Source: Bog-473 sp963717455
GTDB lineage: Bacteria; Actinomycetota; Acidimicrobiia; Acidimicrobiales; RAAP-2
Length of the DNA stretch: 64,000 bases
Direction of reading: 5' to 3'
Assembly (NCBI GenBank): GCA_963717455.1
Contig: OY970336.1
Span: 2,728,001 to 2,792,000, forward strand
The notes under the pieces are model-generated. The model was not told the DNA's origin, made no database searches, and worked only from the letters and a program-made list of their open reading frames with translations. Within the stretch, counting starts at the first letter, position 1, and each line of letters begins with the position of its first letter. Below, piece after piece: positions 45,284 through 54,355 of this stretch. The translations under genes were made by a program, and so were the position numbers.

Positions 45284-45872
45284 ACCTCACATCCGCGAGC
45301 CACGGATCTTCGTGCTCATCGGCCCCGGGGGGGCCGGCAAGGGCACGCTGGCGGCCGAGCTCGTTGCACAAGACCCCACCATCTGGCTGAGCCGGAGCTG
45401 GACCACCAGAGCGGCACGCCCCGGCGAGCGCGAGCGGGGTGCCTACGTCTTCGTCGACCGCGAGAGCTTCGAGCAAGCCATCGACCAGGGCGGGTTCTTC
45501 GAGTGGGCCGAGTTCCTCGACTACCTGATGGGCACGCCCATCCCCAGCCCGCCCTCCGGAGCCGACGTGCTCCTCGAGATCGACGTGCAGGGGGCCGAGC
45601 AGGTGCTGGCCCAGCGGCCCGATGCGACCGTGATCATGCTGCTGCCGCCGTCACCGGAGGTGCAGGCAGAGCGGCTCGCCGCCCGGGGTGACGACGAGCA
45701 GCACATCCGCCGGCGCGTCGAGCTCGGGCGCTCGGAGGTGGAGCGGGGAGCCAAAATCGCAGCTCACACGGTGGTCAACGACGACCTGCCGCAGGCCCTG
45801 GCCGAGTTGAGGGCTATAGTTGAACGGACTCGTACGGCTGCCCCCTGCGCCGCGAACCCGGAGGAATCCTGA
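45240..45872 (+). CDS. gmk: Guanylate kinase
   Basis: A 210-residue P-loop kinase that makes GDP from GMP. SRSWTTRAARPGERERGAYVF is the GMP-binding domain signature, and FVDRESFEQAI and LLEIDVQGAEQVL also fit. Two features are unusual. The P-loop reads GPGGAGKGT, as in adenylate kinases, rather than GxSGxGKS. The segment after the lid reads YLMGTPIPSP instead of the usual YGTP. The only in-frame canonical start before the domain is GTG 45240, which overlaps mihF by 44 bp and gives a longer than normal N-terminus; a rare start nearer 45290 is possible. It abuts rpoZ. Confidence 0.85.
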   Translation: MPSSARRCSKRLRAEPHIREPRIFVLIGPGGAGKGTLAAELVAQDPTIWLSRSWTTRAARPGERERGAYVFVDRESFEQAIDQGGFFEWAEFLDYLMGTPIPSPPSGADVLLEIDVQGAEQVLAQRPDATVIMLLPPSPEVQAERLAARGDDEQHIRRRVELGRSEVERGAKIAAHTVVNDDLPQALAELRAIVERTRTAAPCAANPEES

Positions 45873-46255
45873 TGGCCCAAGGCCGCCACACGCTCATGGA
45901 CCCACCCATCGAGGAACTGCTGGACAAGGTGGACTCGAAGTTCACCCTCGTCGCGCTCGGCTCAGCCCGCGCCCGGCAGGTGAACTCGTACTACAACAGC
46001 CTCGGCGAGGGGCTGGGCAAGGTCGTGCCGCCCCAGGTGGCGTCGGTCTCGGGCAAGCCCGTGTCGATCGCCTTCGAGGAGATCGCGGCGGGCAAAGCCA
46101 CCTTCACGCGCCCTGACCCCGAGGAGGAGGCCGCCCTGGCCGCGGCCATCGCGGACGCAGCAGAGGCGGGGCTGCTCGCCGAGGGTGAGGCACGTGAGGC
46201 CGCCGAGGTGATCGAAGTGCTCGACGTCGGGGACGAGGACCCGACCGCGAGCTAG
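45872..46255 (+). CDS. rpoZ: RNA polymerase omega subunit
   Basis: A 127-residue protein with the conserved MDPPIEELLDKVDSKFTLVALGSARARQVNSY core of RpoZ, followed by a long acidic alanine- and glutamate-rich tail. Omega helps assemble beta prime. The ATG shares its A with the gmk TGA stop, and GGAGGAA lies upstream. A TATAGT hexamer (45815-45820) inside gmk might be an extra promoter. Confidence 0.92.
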   Translation: MAQGRHTLMDPPIEELLDKVDSKFTLVALGSARARQVNSYYNSLGEGLGKVVPPQVASVSGKPVSIAFEEIAAGKATFTRPDPEEEAALAAAIADAAEAGLLAEGEAREAAEVIEVLDVGDEDPTAS

Positions 46256-46321
46256 GCGCCGGGCGGAGAGGCGCGGCGATCGGCGCCGATGGCCGGACAT
46301 CCGAGAAATGAAGATCCGTCG

Positions 46322-47560
46322 ATGCCCGCAAGACAGACGCCGCCGCGACCGCGCGTGCTCCTGGGTGTCTGCGGGGGGATCGCGGCCTACAAAGCCGTCG
46401 AGGTGTGCCGTCGCCTCGTCGACGCCGGCGTGCACGTCACACCCGTGCTGACCGACGACGCCACCCGGTTCGTGGGTGCCGTCACCTTCTCGGCGCTGGC
46501 CTCGGAGCCGGTGCAGCGGTCCCTCTGGGACGAGTCCTCGCCGATCCCCCATACGAGGCTCGGCCAGAGCGCGGACCTCATCGTGGTGGTGCCGGCGACC
46601 GCCCACACCATCGCCCGCTACGCCGCGGGGCTCTCGGACGATCTCCTCGGCGCGACGCTGCTGGCGACCCGGGCACCCGTCATCGTGTGCCCGGCCATGC
46701 ACACCGAGATGTGGGAGCACGCGTCGGTGCGCGACAACCTCGCGACGCTCGAGCGCCGTGGCGTCGAGATCGTCCCGCCCGAGAGCGGGAGGCTCGCAGG
46801 CGGCGACTCGGGAGAGGGCAGGCTGGCCGACCCGGGCGTCATCGTCGAGCGAGTGCTGGAACGATTGGGCCGGACCACGCGGCGTGACCTGCTCGGTGCC
46901 AGGGTGGTGGTCAGCGCCGGGGGCACACGTGAGCCCCTCGACCCCGTTCGCTTCATCACGAACCGCTCCTCGGGGAAGCAAGGTCATGCGATCGCCGTCG
47001 CGGCAGCCCGGCGTGGCGCCGCCGTGACGCTCGTGACCTCGTCACCCCTGCCGCTTCCGCCGGACAGCGCGGCTGTGGTCACGCGGATCGATGTGGAGAC
47101 CGCGGCCGAAATGGAGCATGCCGTCGGGGTGGCGGCGGAGGGAGCGGACGTGGTCGTCATGGCTGCTGCGGTCGCCGACTTCCGGCCCAAGCGGTCCGCC
47201 GGCACCAAGCTCTCGAAGGAAGAGGGTGTCCCCGAGCTGGTCCTCGAGCCGACGCCCGACATCCTGGCGGGACTGGCCGCCCGCCGTGCGCCCGGGCAGG
47301 TGCTCGTGGGCTTCGCCGCTGAGACCCACGACGCGGTCGAGCGGGGCAGGCGCAAGCTCGAGCGCAAGGGAGTCGACCTGCTCGTCGTGAACGATGTGAG
47401 CGCGCCGGATGCGGGGTTCGACCACGACACCAACGCAGTCGTGATCCTCGGAGCAGACGCGAGCACCACCGAAATCCCACTGACCTCCAAGGATGCAGTG
47501 GCAAATGCCGTATTGGATAGGGTGATCGCCCACCACAACGAGAAGCGGAGCACCACGTGA
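46322..47560 (+). CDS. coaBC: Bifunctional phosphopantothenoylcysteine decarboxylase/synthase
   Basis: A 412-residue bifunctional enzyme of coenzyme A synthesis. The N-terminal CoaC flavoprotein part has VLLGVCGGIAAYKAVEVCRRL and substrate motif PAMHTEMW, the variant usual in actinobacteria. The C-terminal CoaB part has VSAGGTREPLDPVRFITNRSSGKQG and MAAAVADFRPK. It converts phosphopantothenate and cysteine to phosphopantetheine. ATG 46322 is preferred because the domain opens directly after it; an in-frame ATG at 46289 would add 11 residues. The stop overlaps metK by 4 bp. Confidence 0.93.
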   Translation: MPARQTPPRPRVLLGVCGGIAAYKAVEVCRRLVDAGVHVTPVLTDDATRFVGAVTFSALASEPVQRSLWDESSPIPHTRLGQSADLIVVVPATAHTIARYAAGLSDDLLGATLLATRAPVIVCPAMHTEMWEHASVRDNLATLERRGVEIVPPESGRLAGGDSGEGRLADPGVIVERVLERLGRTTRRDLLGARVVVSAGGTREPLDPVRFITNRSSGKQGHAIAVAAARRGAAVTLVTSSPLPLPPDSAAVVTRIDVETAAEMEHAVGVAAEGADVVVMAAAVADFRPKRSAGTKLSKEEGVPELVLEPTPDILAGLAARRAPGQVLVGFAAETHDAVERGRRKLERKGVDLLVVNDVSAPDAGFDHDTNAVVILGADASTTEIPLTSKDAVANAVLDRVIAHHNEKRSTT

Positions 47561-48747
47561 AAACCACCTTCACCTCGGAATCGGTCACCGAGGGGCACCC
47601 GGACAAGATGGCGGACCAGATCTCGGACGCGGTCCTCGACGCCATCCTCGAGGGCGACCCCTCGAGCCGCGTTGCCTGCGAGACGCTGCTGACCACCGGG
47701 CTCGTCGTGGTCGCGGGTGAAGTGACGACATCCACCTATGTCGACATCCCCTCCCTCGTGCGCGAGACGGTGTGCGACATCGGCTACGACAACGACACCT
47801 ATGGCTTCAACGGGAGAACGTGCGGCGTGCTGGTGTCGCTCGACGCGCAGTCACCCGACATCGCACAGGGGGTCGACGCCGCGTTCGAGCTGCGGAGCGG
47901 CAAGGGCGGCGAAGACGTGCTGAACGCCCAAGGCGCCGGTGACCAGGGGATGATGTTCGGCTACGCCTGCGACGAGACGCCGGACCTCATGCCCCTGCCC
48001 ATCTGGCTGGCCCATCGTCTGTCCGAGCGCCTGGCCCAGGTGCGCCGGGCCGCCGCCGTGCCGTACCTGCGGCCCGACGGCAAGACCCAGGTCTCGGTCG
48101 TCTACGAGGCCGGACGGCCTGTGCGCATCGACACCGTGCTGATCTCCACCCAGCACGCGAACGGGATCGACCTCGAGGAGCAGCTGCGGCCCGACCTCAT
48201 CGACCACGTGATCAACCCGCTGCTGCCGACGGACCTCGACACCGAGGGCCTGCGCATCTTCGTGAACCCGACGGGTATCTTCGAGCTCGGCGGCCCGCAC
48301 GCGGACACCGGGCTCACGGGCCGCAAGATCATCGTCGACACCTACGGCGGCATGGCGCGCCACGGCGGTGGCGCGTTCTCGGGCAAGGATCCCTCCAAGG
48401 TCGACCGCTCCGCCGCCTACGCCGCGCGCTGGGTGGCCAAGCACGTCGTGGCGGCGGGGGCGGCCAGGCGGTGCGAGGTGCAGGTGGCGTACGCGATCGG
48501 CGTCGCACATCCCGTGTCCCTGCTGGTCGAGACGTTCGGCACCGAGAAGATCGATCCCGAGAAGATCTCCGACGTCGTGCGCGAGTTGTTCGACCTGCGC
48601 CCGGCCGCGATCACGCGCGACCTCGACCTGCGTCGGCCCATCTACAAGAAGACGGCGGCCTACGGCCACTTCGGCCGGTCGGAGAAGGAGTTCACGTGGG
48701 AGGCCACCCCACGGGTGGACGACCTGCGGGCCGCGCTCGGGCTCTGA
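47557..48747 (+). CDS. metK: S-adenosylmethionine synthetase
   Basis: A 396-residue enzyme making SAM from methionine and ATP. TSESVTEGHPDKMADQISD, GAGDQGMMFGYA and GGGAFSGKDPSKVDRSAAY are the family signatures and carry the ATP and metal ligands. GTG 47557 overlaps coaBC in a GTGA junction. No SAM riboswitch precedes it, as expected for an internal operon gene. A hairpin follows the stop. Confidence 0.97.
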   Translation: MKTTFTSESVTEGHPDKMADQISDAVLDAILEGDPSSRVACETLLTTGLVVVAGEVTTSTYVDIPSLVRETVCDIGYDNDTYGFNGRTCGVLVSLDAQSPDIAQGVDAAFELRSGKGGEDVLNAQGAGDQGMMFGYACDETPDLMPLPIWLAHRLSERLAQVRRAAAVPYLRPDGKTQVSVVYEAGRPVRIDTVLISTQHANGIDLEEQLRPDLIDHVINPLLPTDLDTEGLRIFVNPTGIFELGGPHADTGLTGRKIIVDTYGGMARHGGGAFSGKDPSKVDRSAAYAARWVAKHVVAAGAARRCEVQVAYAIGVAHPVSLLVETFGTEKIDPEKISDVVRELFDLRPAAITRDLDLRRPIYKKTAAYGHFGRSEKEFTWEATPRVDDLRAALGL

Positions 48748-48757
48748 CCGTCGGGCC

Positions 48758-48775
48758 GCTCCCCTGAAGGGGAGC
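48758..48775 (+). terminator. Hairpin after metK
   Basis: GCTCCCC (48758-48764) and GGGGAGC (48769-48775) form a perfect 7-bp stem with a TGAA loop, 11 bp after the metK stop. There is no T tract. It is a candidate end for the mihF-metK unit. Confidence 0.55.
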
Positions 48776-48816
48776 CGTCGTGGTGTGCTCGTGACGTCAT
48801 CACGAGCCACGCCGCC

Positions 48817-50652
48817 GTGACCGCTCCGACTCGTACGGTCCGCGTGCGGACAGAGGTCGCCGCTCTGGACAAGACGTTCGACTATGCCGTGCCGGCGCGC
48901 TGGACCGAAGACGTGCGTGTGGGGACCCGCGTACGTGTACCGCTCCACGGGCGCAGCGTGCGGGGCTGGGTGGTCGAGGCGGACGTGGCGACACCCGAGG
49001 GCATCGACCTCCTGCCGCTCAGGTCGTGGCTCGGCTGGGGACCATCTCCCGATGTGGTCGAGCTGGCCGAGTGGGCCTCGTGGCGATGGGCCGGCCCCGC
49101 GTCGTTCTTCTTGCACGCGGCGTCCCCGTCGGTCGTCGTACGGGCGTTGCCGCACCCTCCGCCCCTCCCGGCCGCGCTCGTGAGGGGCGCACGTGACGGC
49201 GCCGCGGGCGACGAGTGGGACGGTGCCCTCGCCCGACCGGGCCCGACCGTGGTGCGGCTCCCGCCGACCACCGACCTGATCGACCTGGTGCTCTCGGTCG
49301 TGGGGGACCCGGGCGTCCGCGTCCGGGGAGGCAGCCTCGTCGTGCTGGTGCCGTCCACGGGGTGGGCGGAACGCCTCAGCGCCCGGCTGGTACGTCGAGG
49401 CTGCCCGGCCACGACCGCGTGGGACGAGGCACGGGCCGGTTGGCCCGTTGTCGTCGGGAGCCGTGCCGGCGCCTGGGCGCCCGTGCCGAGCCTCGCCGGG
49501 GCGGTCGTGCTGGACGCGCACGACGCGTCATTCCGTGAGGAGAGCGCGCCGACCTATAGCGCGGTCGACGTGCTGCTCGAGCGGGCCCGCCGGCAGGCGG
49601 TCCCGTGCGTCCTGGCCTCACCGGTCCCACCCGTCACGCTGGCCGCACTCGACGCGATCAGGACGGTGGCGCTCCCGGCACCCCAGGAACGTGCCGGTTG
49701 GCCGACGCTCGAGCGCGTGGACCGTCGGGGCGCGGACCCGCGCACCGGGATGTTCTCCGAGGAGTTCGTCCGCCTCGCCCGGGCGGTGCTCGGAGATCCC
49801 GCTGCCGCGGGGACGAGGGGGCCGCTCGTGTGCGTGTACAACCGCACCGGCGGCGCCCGGCTCCTGGCGTGCAGCCACTGCGGCGAGCTTGCGCGCTGCA
49901 CACGCTGCGGCGCCGCGGCAAGCCGGCCCCGCGACGAGGAGGTGCTGCGATGCCCGCGCTGCGGCGAGACGAGGCCGGTCGTGTGCGCCGCCTGTGGCCG
50001 GCTGCGCATGAAGACGCTCCGGGCCGGCGTGAGCCGACTGCGCGAGGAGCTCGAGGCGTTGCTCGGCACCGCCGTCGGCGAGGTGGCCGGTCCTCGTGGG
50101 GGAGGTGCGGAGCCCGTGTTGCCGGCCACACCTGTGTTGGTTGGCACCGAGGCGGTGCTGCACCGCGTGCGTCATGCCGCCGCGGTTGCCTTCCTCGACA
50201 TCGACCTCCACCTGCTCGCACCGCGGTTGTCGGCGACGGAGGACACGTTGGCGCTCTTGGTGCGGGGGGCGAGACTGGTCGGCGCCAGGGGCACCGCCGG
50301 GCCGTGGGCGCGCGTGCAGGTCCAGACCCGGGTCCCCGACCACCCTGTCCTGCTGGCGGTGTCGAAGGGCGAGCCGGCAACCGTGCTGACAGAGGAGGTC
50401 GCGATCCGCCGATCCTCCGAGCTGCCGCCTTTCGCCGCCCTGGCGCTCGTGTCGGGCACCCTGGCGCCGGGCTACGCCGACGCCCTTGTGGGTGACCCGG
50501 CGAGGTCCGCCTCCGTGTCGGTGTCCCCCCTTGGCGACGGCCGCTTCCTGGTGCGGGCCGGCGCCCACGGCCCGCTCTGCGACCTCTTGGCCCGGGTGCC
50601 CCGGCCGCCGGGGCGGGGTCTGCGCGTCGAGGTGGATCCCGTCGCTCTCTGA
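48817..50652 (+). CDS. priA: PriA-like primosomal protein without helicase motifs
   Basis: A 611-residue protein matching the actinobacterial PriA type. The N-terminal DNA-binding part starts VRVRTEVAALDKTFDYAVP. The zinc-binding cysteines are intact in CSHCGELARCTRCG and CPRCGETRPVVCAACG (about 352-395). The ATPase motifs are degraded: no GxxxxGKT loop is seen, and the DEEH box appears as LDAHDASFREE. So it likely helps load the replication machinery at restarted forks without unwinding DNA. GTG 48817 begins it, 69 bp after metK. The next gene, def, has its own promoter. Confidence 0.9.
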   Translation: MTAPTRTVRVRTEVAALDKTFDYAVPARWTEDVRVGTRVRVPLHGRSVRGWVVEADVATPEGIDLLPLRSWLGWGPSPDVVELAEWASWRWAGPASFFLHAASPSVVVRALPHPPPLPAALVRGARDGAAGDEWDGALARPGPTVVRLPPTTDLIDLVLSVVGDPGVRVRGGSLVVLVPSTGWAERLSARLVRRGCPATTAWDEARAGWPVVVGSRAGAWAPVPSLAGAVVLDAHDASFREESAPTYSAVDVLLERARRQAVPCVLASPVPPVTLAALDAIRTVALPAPQERAGWPTLERVDRRGADPRTGMFSEEFVRLARAVLGDPAAAGTRGPLVCVYNRTGGARLLACSHCGELARCTRCGAAASRPRDEEVLRCPRCGETRPVVCAACGRLRMKTLRAGVSRLREELEALLGTAVGEVAGPRGGGAEPVLPATPVLVGTEAVLHRVRHAAAVAFLDIDLHLLAPRLSATEDTLALLVRGARLVGARGTAGPWARVQVQTRVPDHPVLLAVSKGEPATVLTEEVAIRRSSELPPFAALALVSGTLAPGYADALVGDPARSASVSVSPLGDGRFLVRAGAHGPLCDLLARVPRPPGRGLRVEVDPVAL

Positions 50653-50699
50653 GACGCCCCCGGACCCGGACCCCGAGGAGCCGCCGGTAGCATGGTGCG

Positions 50700-51233
50700 A
50701 TGCCCGGCCTCACCATCCGCCAATACGGCGACCCCGTGCTGAAGGAACGCGCCCGTGACGTCGAGGACATCGACGGCGCGGTGGCGGGCCTCGTCGACTC
50801 CATGATCGAGACCATGTACGCCGCGCCCGGCACGGGCCTGGCGGCCAACCAGGTGGGGGTGCAGCGCCGCATCTTCGTCTACGACGTCGGGGACGGTGCC
50901 CGCACGATCATCAACCCCCGCATCATCGAGCGCGAGGGGGAGTGGGTCTACGACGAGGGCTGCCTCTCGGTGCCCGGGCTCAGCTGGGAGATCGTGCGTC
51001 CCAATGCGGTCCACCTCGTCGGTCTCGACCTCGACGGGAACGAGGTCTCTCTCGAGGCCACGGAGCTCGAGGGGCGTGTGTTCCAGCACGAGCTCGACCA
51101 CCTGGACGGCATCCTGCTGGTCGAGCGCCTGAACGAGGATCAACGCAAAGAGGCGCTCAAGATATTGCGTCGTCGCACGTTGGACCTCTCCGCGTCGGAC
51201 CCCGACGGCCTCTCGAGCATCTTCTCCCGCTGA
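50700..51233 (+). CDS. def: Peptide deformylase
   Basis: A 177-residue metalloenzyme removing the formyl group from new proteins. GTGLAANQVGV (44-54), EGCLSVPG with metal ligand C88, and QHELDHLDG with H130, E131 and H134 are all present. TAGCAT (50688-50693) ends 6 nt before ATG 50700, so the mRNA is likely leaderless. It sits one gene before fmt, which acts on the formyl group at the start of translation. Confidence 0.96.
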   Translation: MPGLTIRQYGDPVLKERARDVEDIDGAVAGLVDSMIETMYAAPGTGLAANQVGVQRRIFVYDVGDGARTIINPRIIEREGEWVYDEGCLSVPGLSWEIVRPNAVHLVGLDLDGNEVSLEATELEGRVFQHELDHLDGILLVERLNEDQRKEALKILRRRTLDLSASDPDGLSSIFSR

Positions 51234-51318
51234 GCTCGGTGCCGGCGTCCCGCCGACACCGCTGAAGGGCATCGACGTCACCGGACCAGCGTGCGACGCT
51301 TGGGTGGTGTGGAGTCAG

Positions 51319-51876
51319 ATGCGACGGCTGCCGGCCGTCGGTATGGTCGCTGCCGGTGTGGCGCTGACCGCCTGCGCGTCGGCCCAGCCGGAAGCGGCGC
51401 CCTCTGCGCCCGGTTCTGAGGCCTCGTCGGCTCCAGCGGGCTGCGTGGCGTCCGATCTGTCGGTCCACGGGGGCCGCCAGGGTGGCGGGTTCGTCGGAGT
51501 GGCGCACGGCATGGTCGTCGTGACCAACACGACCACTGCGGCATGCGTCCTGGCGGGCTATCCCACGGTCGCGCTGCTCAACCAGAACGGCACCGCGCTC
51601 GACATCCAACGACAGCCAGCACCCGCAACACCAAAGAATTCGATCGTCTTGGCGGCCGGCCAGTCGGCCGGTATGAGCTTCGAGTGGGCGAACTGGTGCT
51701 CCGGCGCTCCCGGGCCTCTCCGGATCAGCATCGCGCCCTATCGGGCGACGGGGAGCGTCGTGGGCCCCTTCGACGGCCCTCCAGGCTACGACTTCGTGCC
51801 GGGATGCCAAGACTCCTCGCAGCCCTCGGCGATCGAGGCGCTCTCGCCCTACGCACCGTTCACGCAGGGCGGCTGA
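51319..51876 (+). CDS. DUF4232-type lipoprotein
   Basis: A 185-residue exported protein. The signal peptide MRRLPAVGMVAAGVALTAC ends in a lipobox with the cysteine at residue 19. After an Ala/Pro/Ser linker comes a domain resembling DUF4232 (VVVTNTTTAACVLAGYPTVALLNQNGTAL and EWANWCSGAPGPLRISI), with three or four cysteines probably in disulphides. It would be anchored outside the cell membrane. The role of the family is unknown. ATG 51319 is chosen to give a standard signal peptide; an in-frame GTG at 51304 exists. Confidence 0.75.
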   Translation: MRRLPAVGMVAAGVALTACASAQPEAAPSAPGSEASSAPAGCVASDLSVHGGRQGGGFVGVAHGMVVVTNTTTAACVLAGYPTVALLNQNGTALDIQRQPAPATPKNSIVLAAGQSAGMSFEWANWCSGAPGPLRISIAPYRATGSVVGPFDGPPGYDFVPGCQDSSQPSAIEALSPYAPFTQGG

Positions 51877-51904
51877 CCGCTCGCCGCTGTCCTACGGTGG
51901 ACGG

Positions 51905-52792
51905 ATGGCCCGCCTGGCGTATCTCGGCACCCCCGACCTGGCAGTGCCGCCCCTGCGTGCGCTGGCTGGCGCCGGCCACGACATCGCCGTCTGCGTGACC
52001 CGGCCGGACCGCCGGCGCGGCCGGGGCACCGACCCGACCCCGAGCCCGGTCAAGGAGGCGGCCACCGATCTCGGCATCGCAGTGACGCACGACATGGACG
52101 ACGTGGCCACCGCCGGTGTGGAGCTGGCGGTCGTGGTGGCCTACGGCCGCATCATCCCCGCCCGGCTGCTCGAACGAGTGCCCATGGTGAACCTGCACTT
52201 CTCGCTGCTTCCTCGGTGGCGTGGCGCGGCTCCTGTCGAGCGGGCGATCCTCGCCGGCGACCACGAGACGGGCGTGTGCCTGATGAAGGTGGAGGAGGGT
52301 CTCGACACCGGTCCCGTCTATGCGGTCCGCACCGTGCCCCTCGACGATGACGTGACGCTGGCCGCGCTCCGGGAGCGGTTGGTCGCCATCGGCAGCGACA
52401 TGCTCGTCGACACCCTGGCCACGGGGCTGTCCGGGTTGCCCGATCCCGTGCCCCAGCACGGCGAGGTGAGCATCGCCGACAAGATCTCCAAGGAGGACCT
52501 CCACCTCGACTGGGCACAACCGGCCGTGCAGCTGACACGCGTCGTCCGCCTCGGCAGGGCCTGGACCACCTTCCGGGGCAAGCGGTTGACGGTGCTCGAG
52601 GCAGAGGTGCACGAGGCGTCCGGTGGCGGCACAGCGCCGGCCCCCGGCGCGTTGGACGGGCCGGCGGTCGCGACGGGCGAGGGCACCCTCGTGCTGCGTC
52701 GGGTGCAGCCGGAGAGCCGTTCGCCCATGTCAGCCGACGAGTGGCTGCGTGGCGTGCGACCCGAGAACGGCGAGCGTGTCGGGACGGACTAG
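51905..52792 (+). CDS. fmt: Methionyl-tRNA formyltransferase
   Basis: A 295-residue enzyme that formylates initiator tRNA. MARLAYLGTPDLAVPPLRAL opens the domain, NLHFSLLPRWRGAAPVERAIL is the catalytic region, and a C-terminal tRNA-binding barrel starts near residue 205 (LHLDWAQPAVQLTRVVR). TACGGT (51893-51898) ends 6 nt before ATG 51905. The methyltransferase gene follows after 2 bp. Confidence 0.95.
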   Translation: MARLAYLGTPDLAVPPLRALAGAGHDIAVCVTRPDRRRGRGTDPTPSPVKEAATDLGIAVTHDMDDVATAGVELAVVVAYGRIIPARLLERVPMVNLHFSLLPRWRGAAPVERAILAGDHETGVCLMKVEEGLDTGPVYAVRTVPLDDDVTLAALRERLVAIGSDMLVDTLATGLSGLPDPVPQHGEVSIADKISKEDLHLDWAQPAVQLTRVVRLGRAWTTFRGKRLTVLEAEVHEASGGGTAPAPGALDGPAVATGEGTLVLRRVQPESRSPMSADEWLRGVRPENGERVGTD

Positions 52793-52794
52793 AC

Positions 52795-53601
52795 ATGAGA
52801 CCGGTGACTGTGACTCCGATTGACGGGTGGAGCCCCGACCAGTACGAGCGATTCAGGTCGGAGCGCCAGCAGCCCTTCGACGACCTCCTGATGCTCTGTC
52901 ACCCCGTCCCCGGAGGGCGGGTCGTCGACCTCGGCTGCGGCACCGGCGACCTGACCAAGGTCCTGCACGAGGAGATGGAGGCCAAGGGGACGGTCGGCAT
53001 CGACTCGTCGCCGGCGATGCTGGCCCGGGCCCAGTCTGACTTCGGTGACGTGCCGGGCCTCTCCTTCGCACAGGGCGACATCGCGGTGTGGCTCGACGAG
53101 GAGCTCGATCTCGTGTTCGCCAACGCGTCGCTCCAGTGGATCGACGACCACCTCAACCTCCTTGCTCGCATGCGCACCGCATTGCGCGCGGATGGGCAGC
53201 TTGCATTCCAGGTGCCCGCCAACTTCCGCCATCCTTCGCACCTGCTCGCGCATGAGGTGGCCAACGAGTCGCCGTTCATCGACGCGCTCTACGGGGATGT
53301 CCCTGAGGACCGGGGACGCTTCGTCCTTTCGCCCGAGCTGTACGCCGACCTTCTCTACGAACTTGGTGCGAAGGACCAGGTGGTGCGCATGGAGGTCTAC
53401 GGCCACGAGCTCGAGTCAACGGGCGAGGTGGTGGAGTGGGTGATGGGCACCCTGTTGACGCCCTATCGCAAGCGGCTGAGCGCGGAGTTGTTCGACGAGT
53501 TCGTCGAGCGCTACCGGGAGCGGCTGATCGAGGAGCTCGGGGAGCGTGAGCCGTACTTCTACGGGTTCCGGCGCATCCTCTGCTGGGCACGCTTCAGCTG
53601 A
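52795..53601 (+). CDS. Tam-like class I SAM methyltransferase
   Basis: A 268-residue methyltransferase. The SAM motif is VVDLGCGTGDLTKVL, followed by the acidic GIDSSPAML and the motif DLVFANASLQWIDDH. It resembles trans-aconitate 2-methyltransferase, including the C-terminal YRKRLSAELFDEFVERYRERL region, but several families share this layout. It starts two bases after fmt and is followed by rpe after 16 bp, so it is probably in one operon with both. The substrate is not proven. Confidence 0.8.
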   Translation: MRPVTVTPIDGWSPDQYERFRSERQQPFDDLLMLCHPVPGGRVVDLGCGTGDLTKVLHEEMEAKGTVGIDSSPAMLARAQSDFGDVPGLSFAQGDIAVWLDEELDLVFANASLQWIDDHLNLLARMRTALRADGQLAFQVPANFRHPSHLLAHEVANESPFIDALYGDVPEDRGRFVLSPELYADLLYELGAKDQVVRMEVYGHELESTGEVVEWVMGTLLTPYRKRLSAELFDEFVERYRERLIEELGEREPYFYGFRRILCWARFS

Positions 53602-53617
53602 ACGGCGCCGACGGACC

Positions 53618-54325
53618 ATGCAGGGACGGCCGTCAATCCAGGGTCGCGACCCCGGTCGCTTCGGTGATGTCCGCATCGCTCCCTCCGTGCTGTCGGCGGA
53701 CTTCGGGATGCTCGCCGAGCAGGTGGGGGAGGTGGCGCCGTCCGCCGACTGGCTGCACGTCGATGTCATGGACGGGCACTTCGTCCCCAATGTGACGATC
53801 GGGCCGCCGGTGGTGGCGTCCCTGCGCCGTCACACTCCGCTGTTCTTCGACTGTCATCTCATGATGACCGAGCCGGGCCGGTACCTCCAGGACTTCGCCG
53901 ATGCCGGCGCCGACGGCTGCACCGTGCACGTGGAGGTGGGCGGCACCGACCAGCTGATCGCGCAGATGCGCCGGCTCGGCCTGCGAGCCGGGCTGGCCCT
54001 GAACCCGGACACGCCGTTCGAGGTGGTGCGGCCGTATCTGGCCGACGTCGATCTCGTGCTGTGCATGACGGTGTTCCCGGGGTTCGGGGGGCAGAGCTTC
54101 ATTGCCGAGGTCATGCCGAAGGTGCAGCAGGTGCGCGCCGAGGTCGACGCCGAGGCCCTGGCGCTCGACATCGAGGTGGACGGCGGGATCGACACGACGA
54201 CGGCACCTTTGGCCGCCGCCGCCGGTGCCAACGTCTTCGTCGCGGGGAGCGCGATCTTCGGACACGAGCGACCCTGGGAGGCCGCCGACGCCATCCTGCA
54301 GTCGGTCCGCGCCGGCTCCGAGTGA
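53618..54325 (+). CDS. rpe: Ribulose-phosphate 3-epimerase
   Basis: A 235-residue TIM-barrel enzyme of the pentose phosphate pathway. IAPSVLSADFGML, HVDVMDGHFVPN, FFDCHLMM and VDGGIDTTT carry the metal ligands and the two catalytic aspartates. GFGGQSF binds phosphate. ATG 53618 gives a short N-terminal extension of about 16 residues before the barrel; no later start fits. It is the last gene of the unit beginning at fmt. Confidence 0.95.
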   Translation: MQGRPSIQGRDPGRFGDVRIAPSVLSADFGMLAEQVGEVAPSADWLHVDVMDGHFVPNVTIGPPVVASLRRHTPLFFDCHLMMTEPGRYLQDFADAGADGCTVHVEVGGTDQLIAQMRRLGLRAGLALNPDTPFEVVRPYLADVDLVLCMTVFPGFGGQSFIAEVMPKVQQVRAEVDAEALALDIEVDGGIDTTTAPLAAAAGANVFVAGSAIFGHERPWEAADAILQSVRAGSE

Positions 54326-54355
54326 CCAGCCTCCCCGCATGAAGCCCGCCCGGGC

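Noticed and set aside
47510..47560. SAM riboswitch before metK
   Set aside because: metK overlaps coaBC and has no leader of its own.
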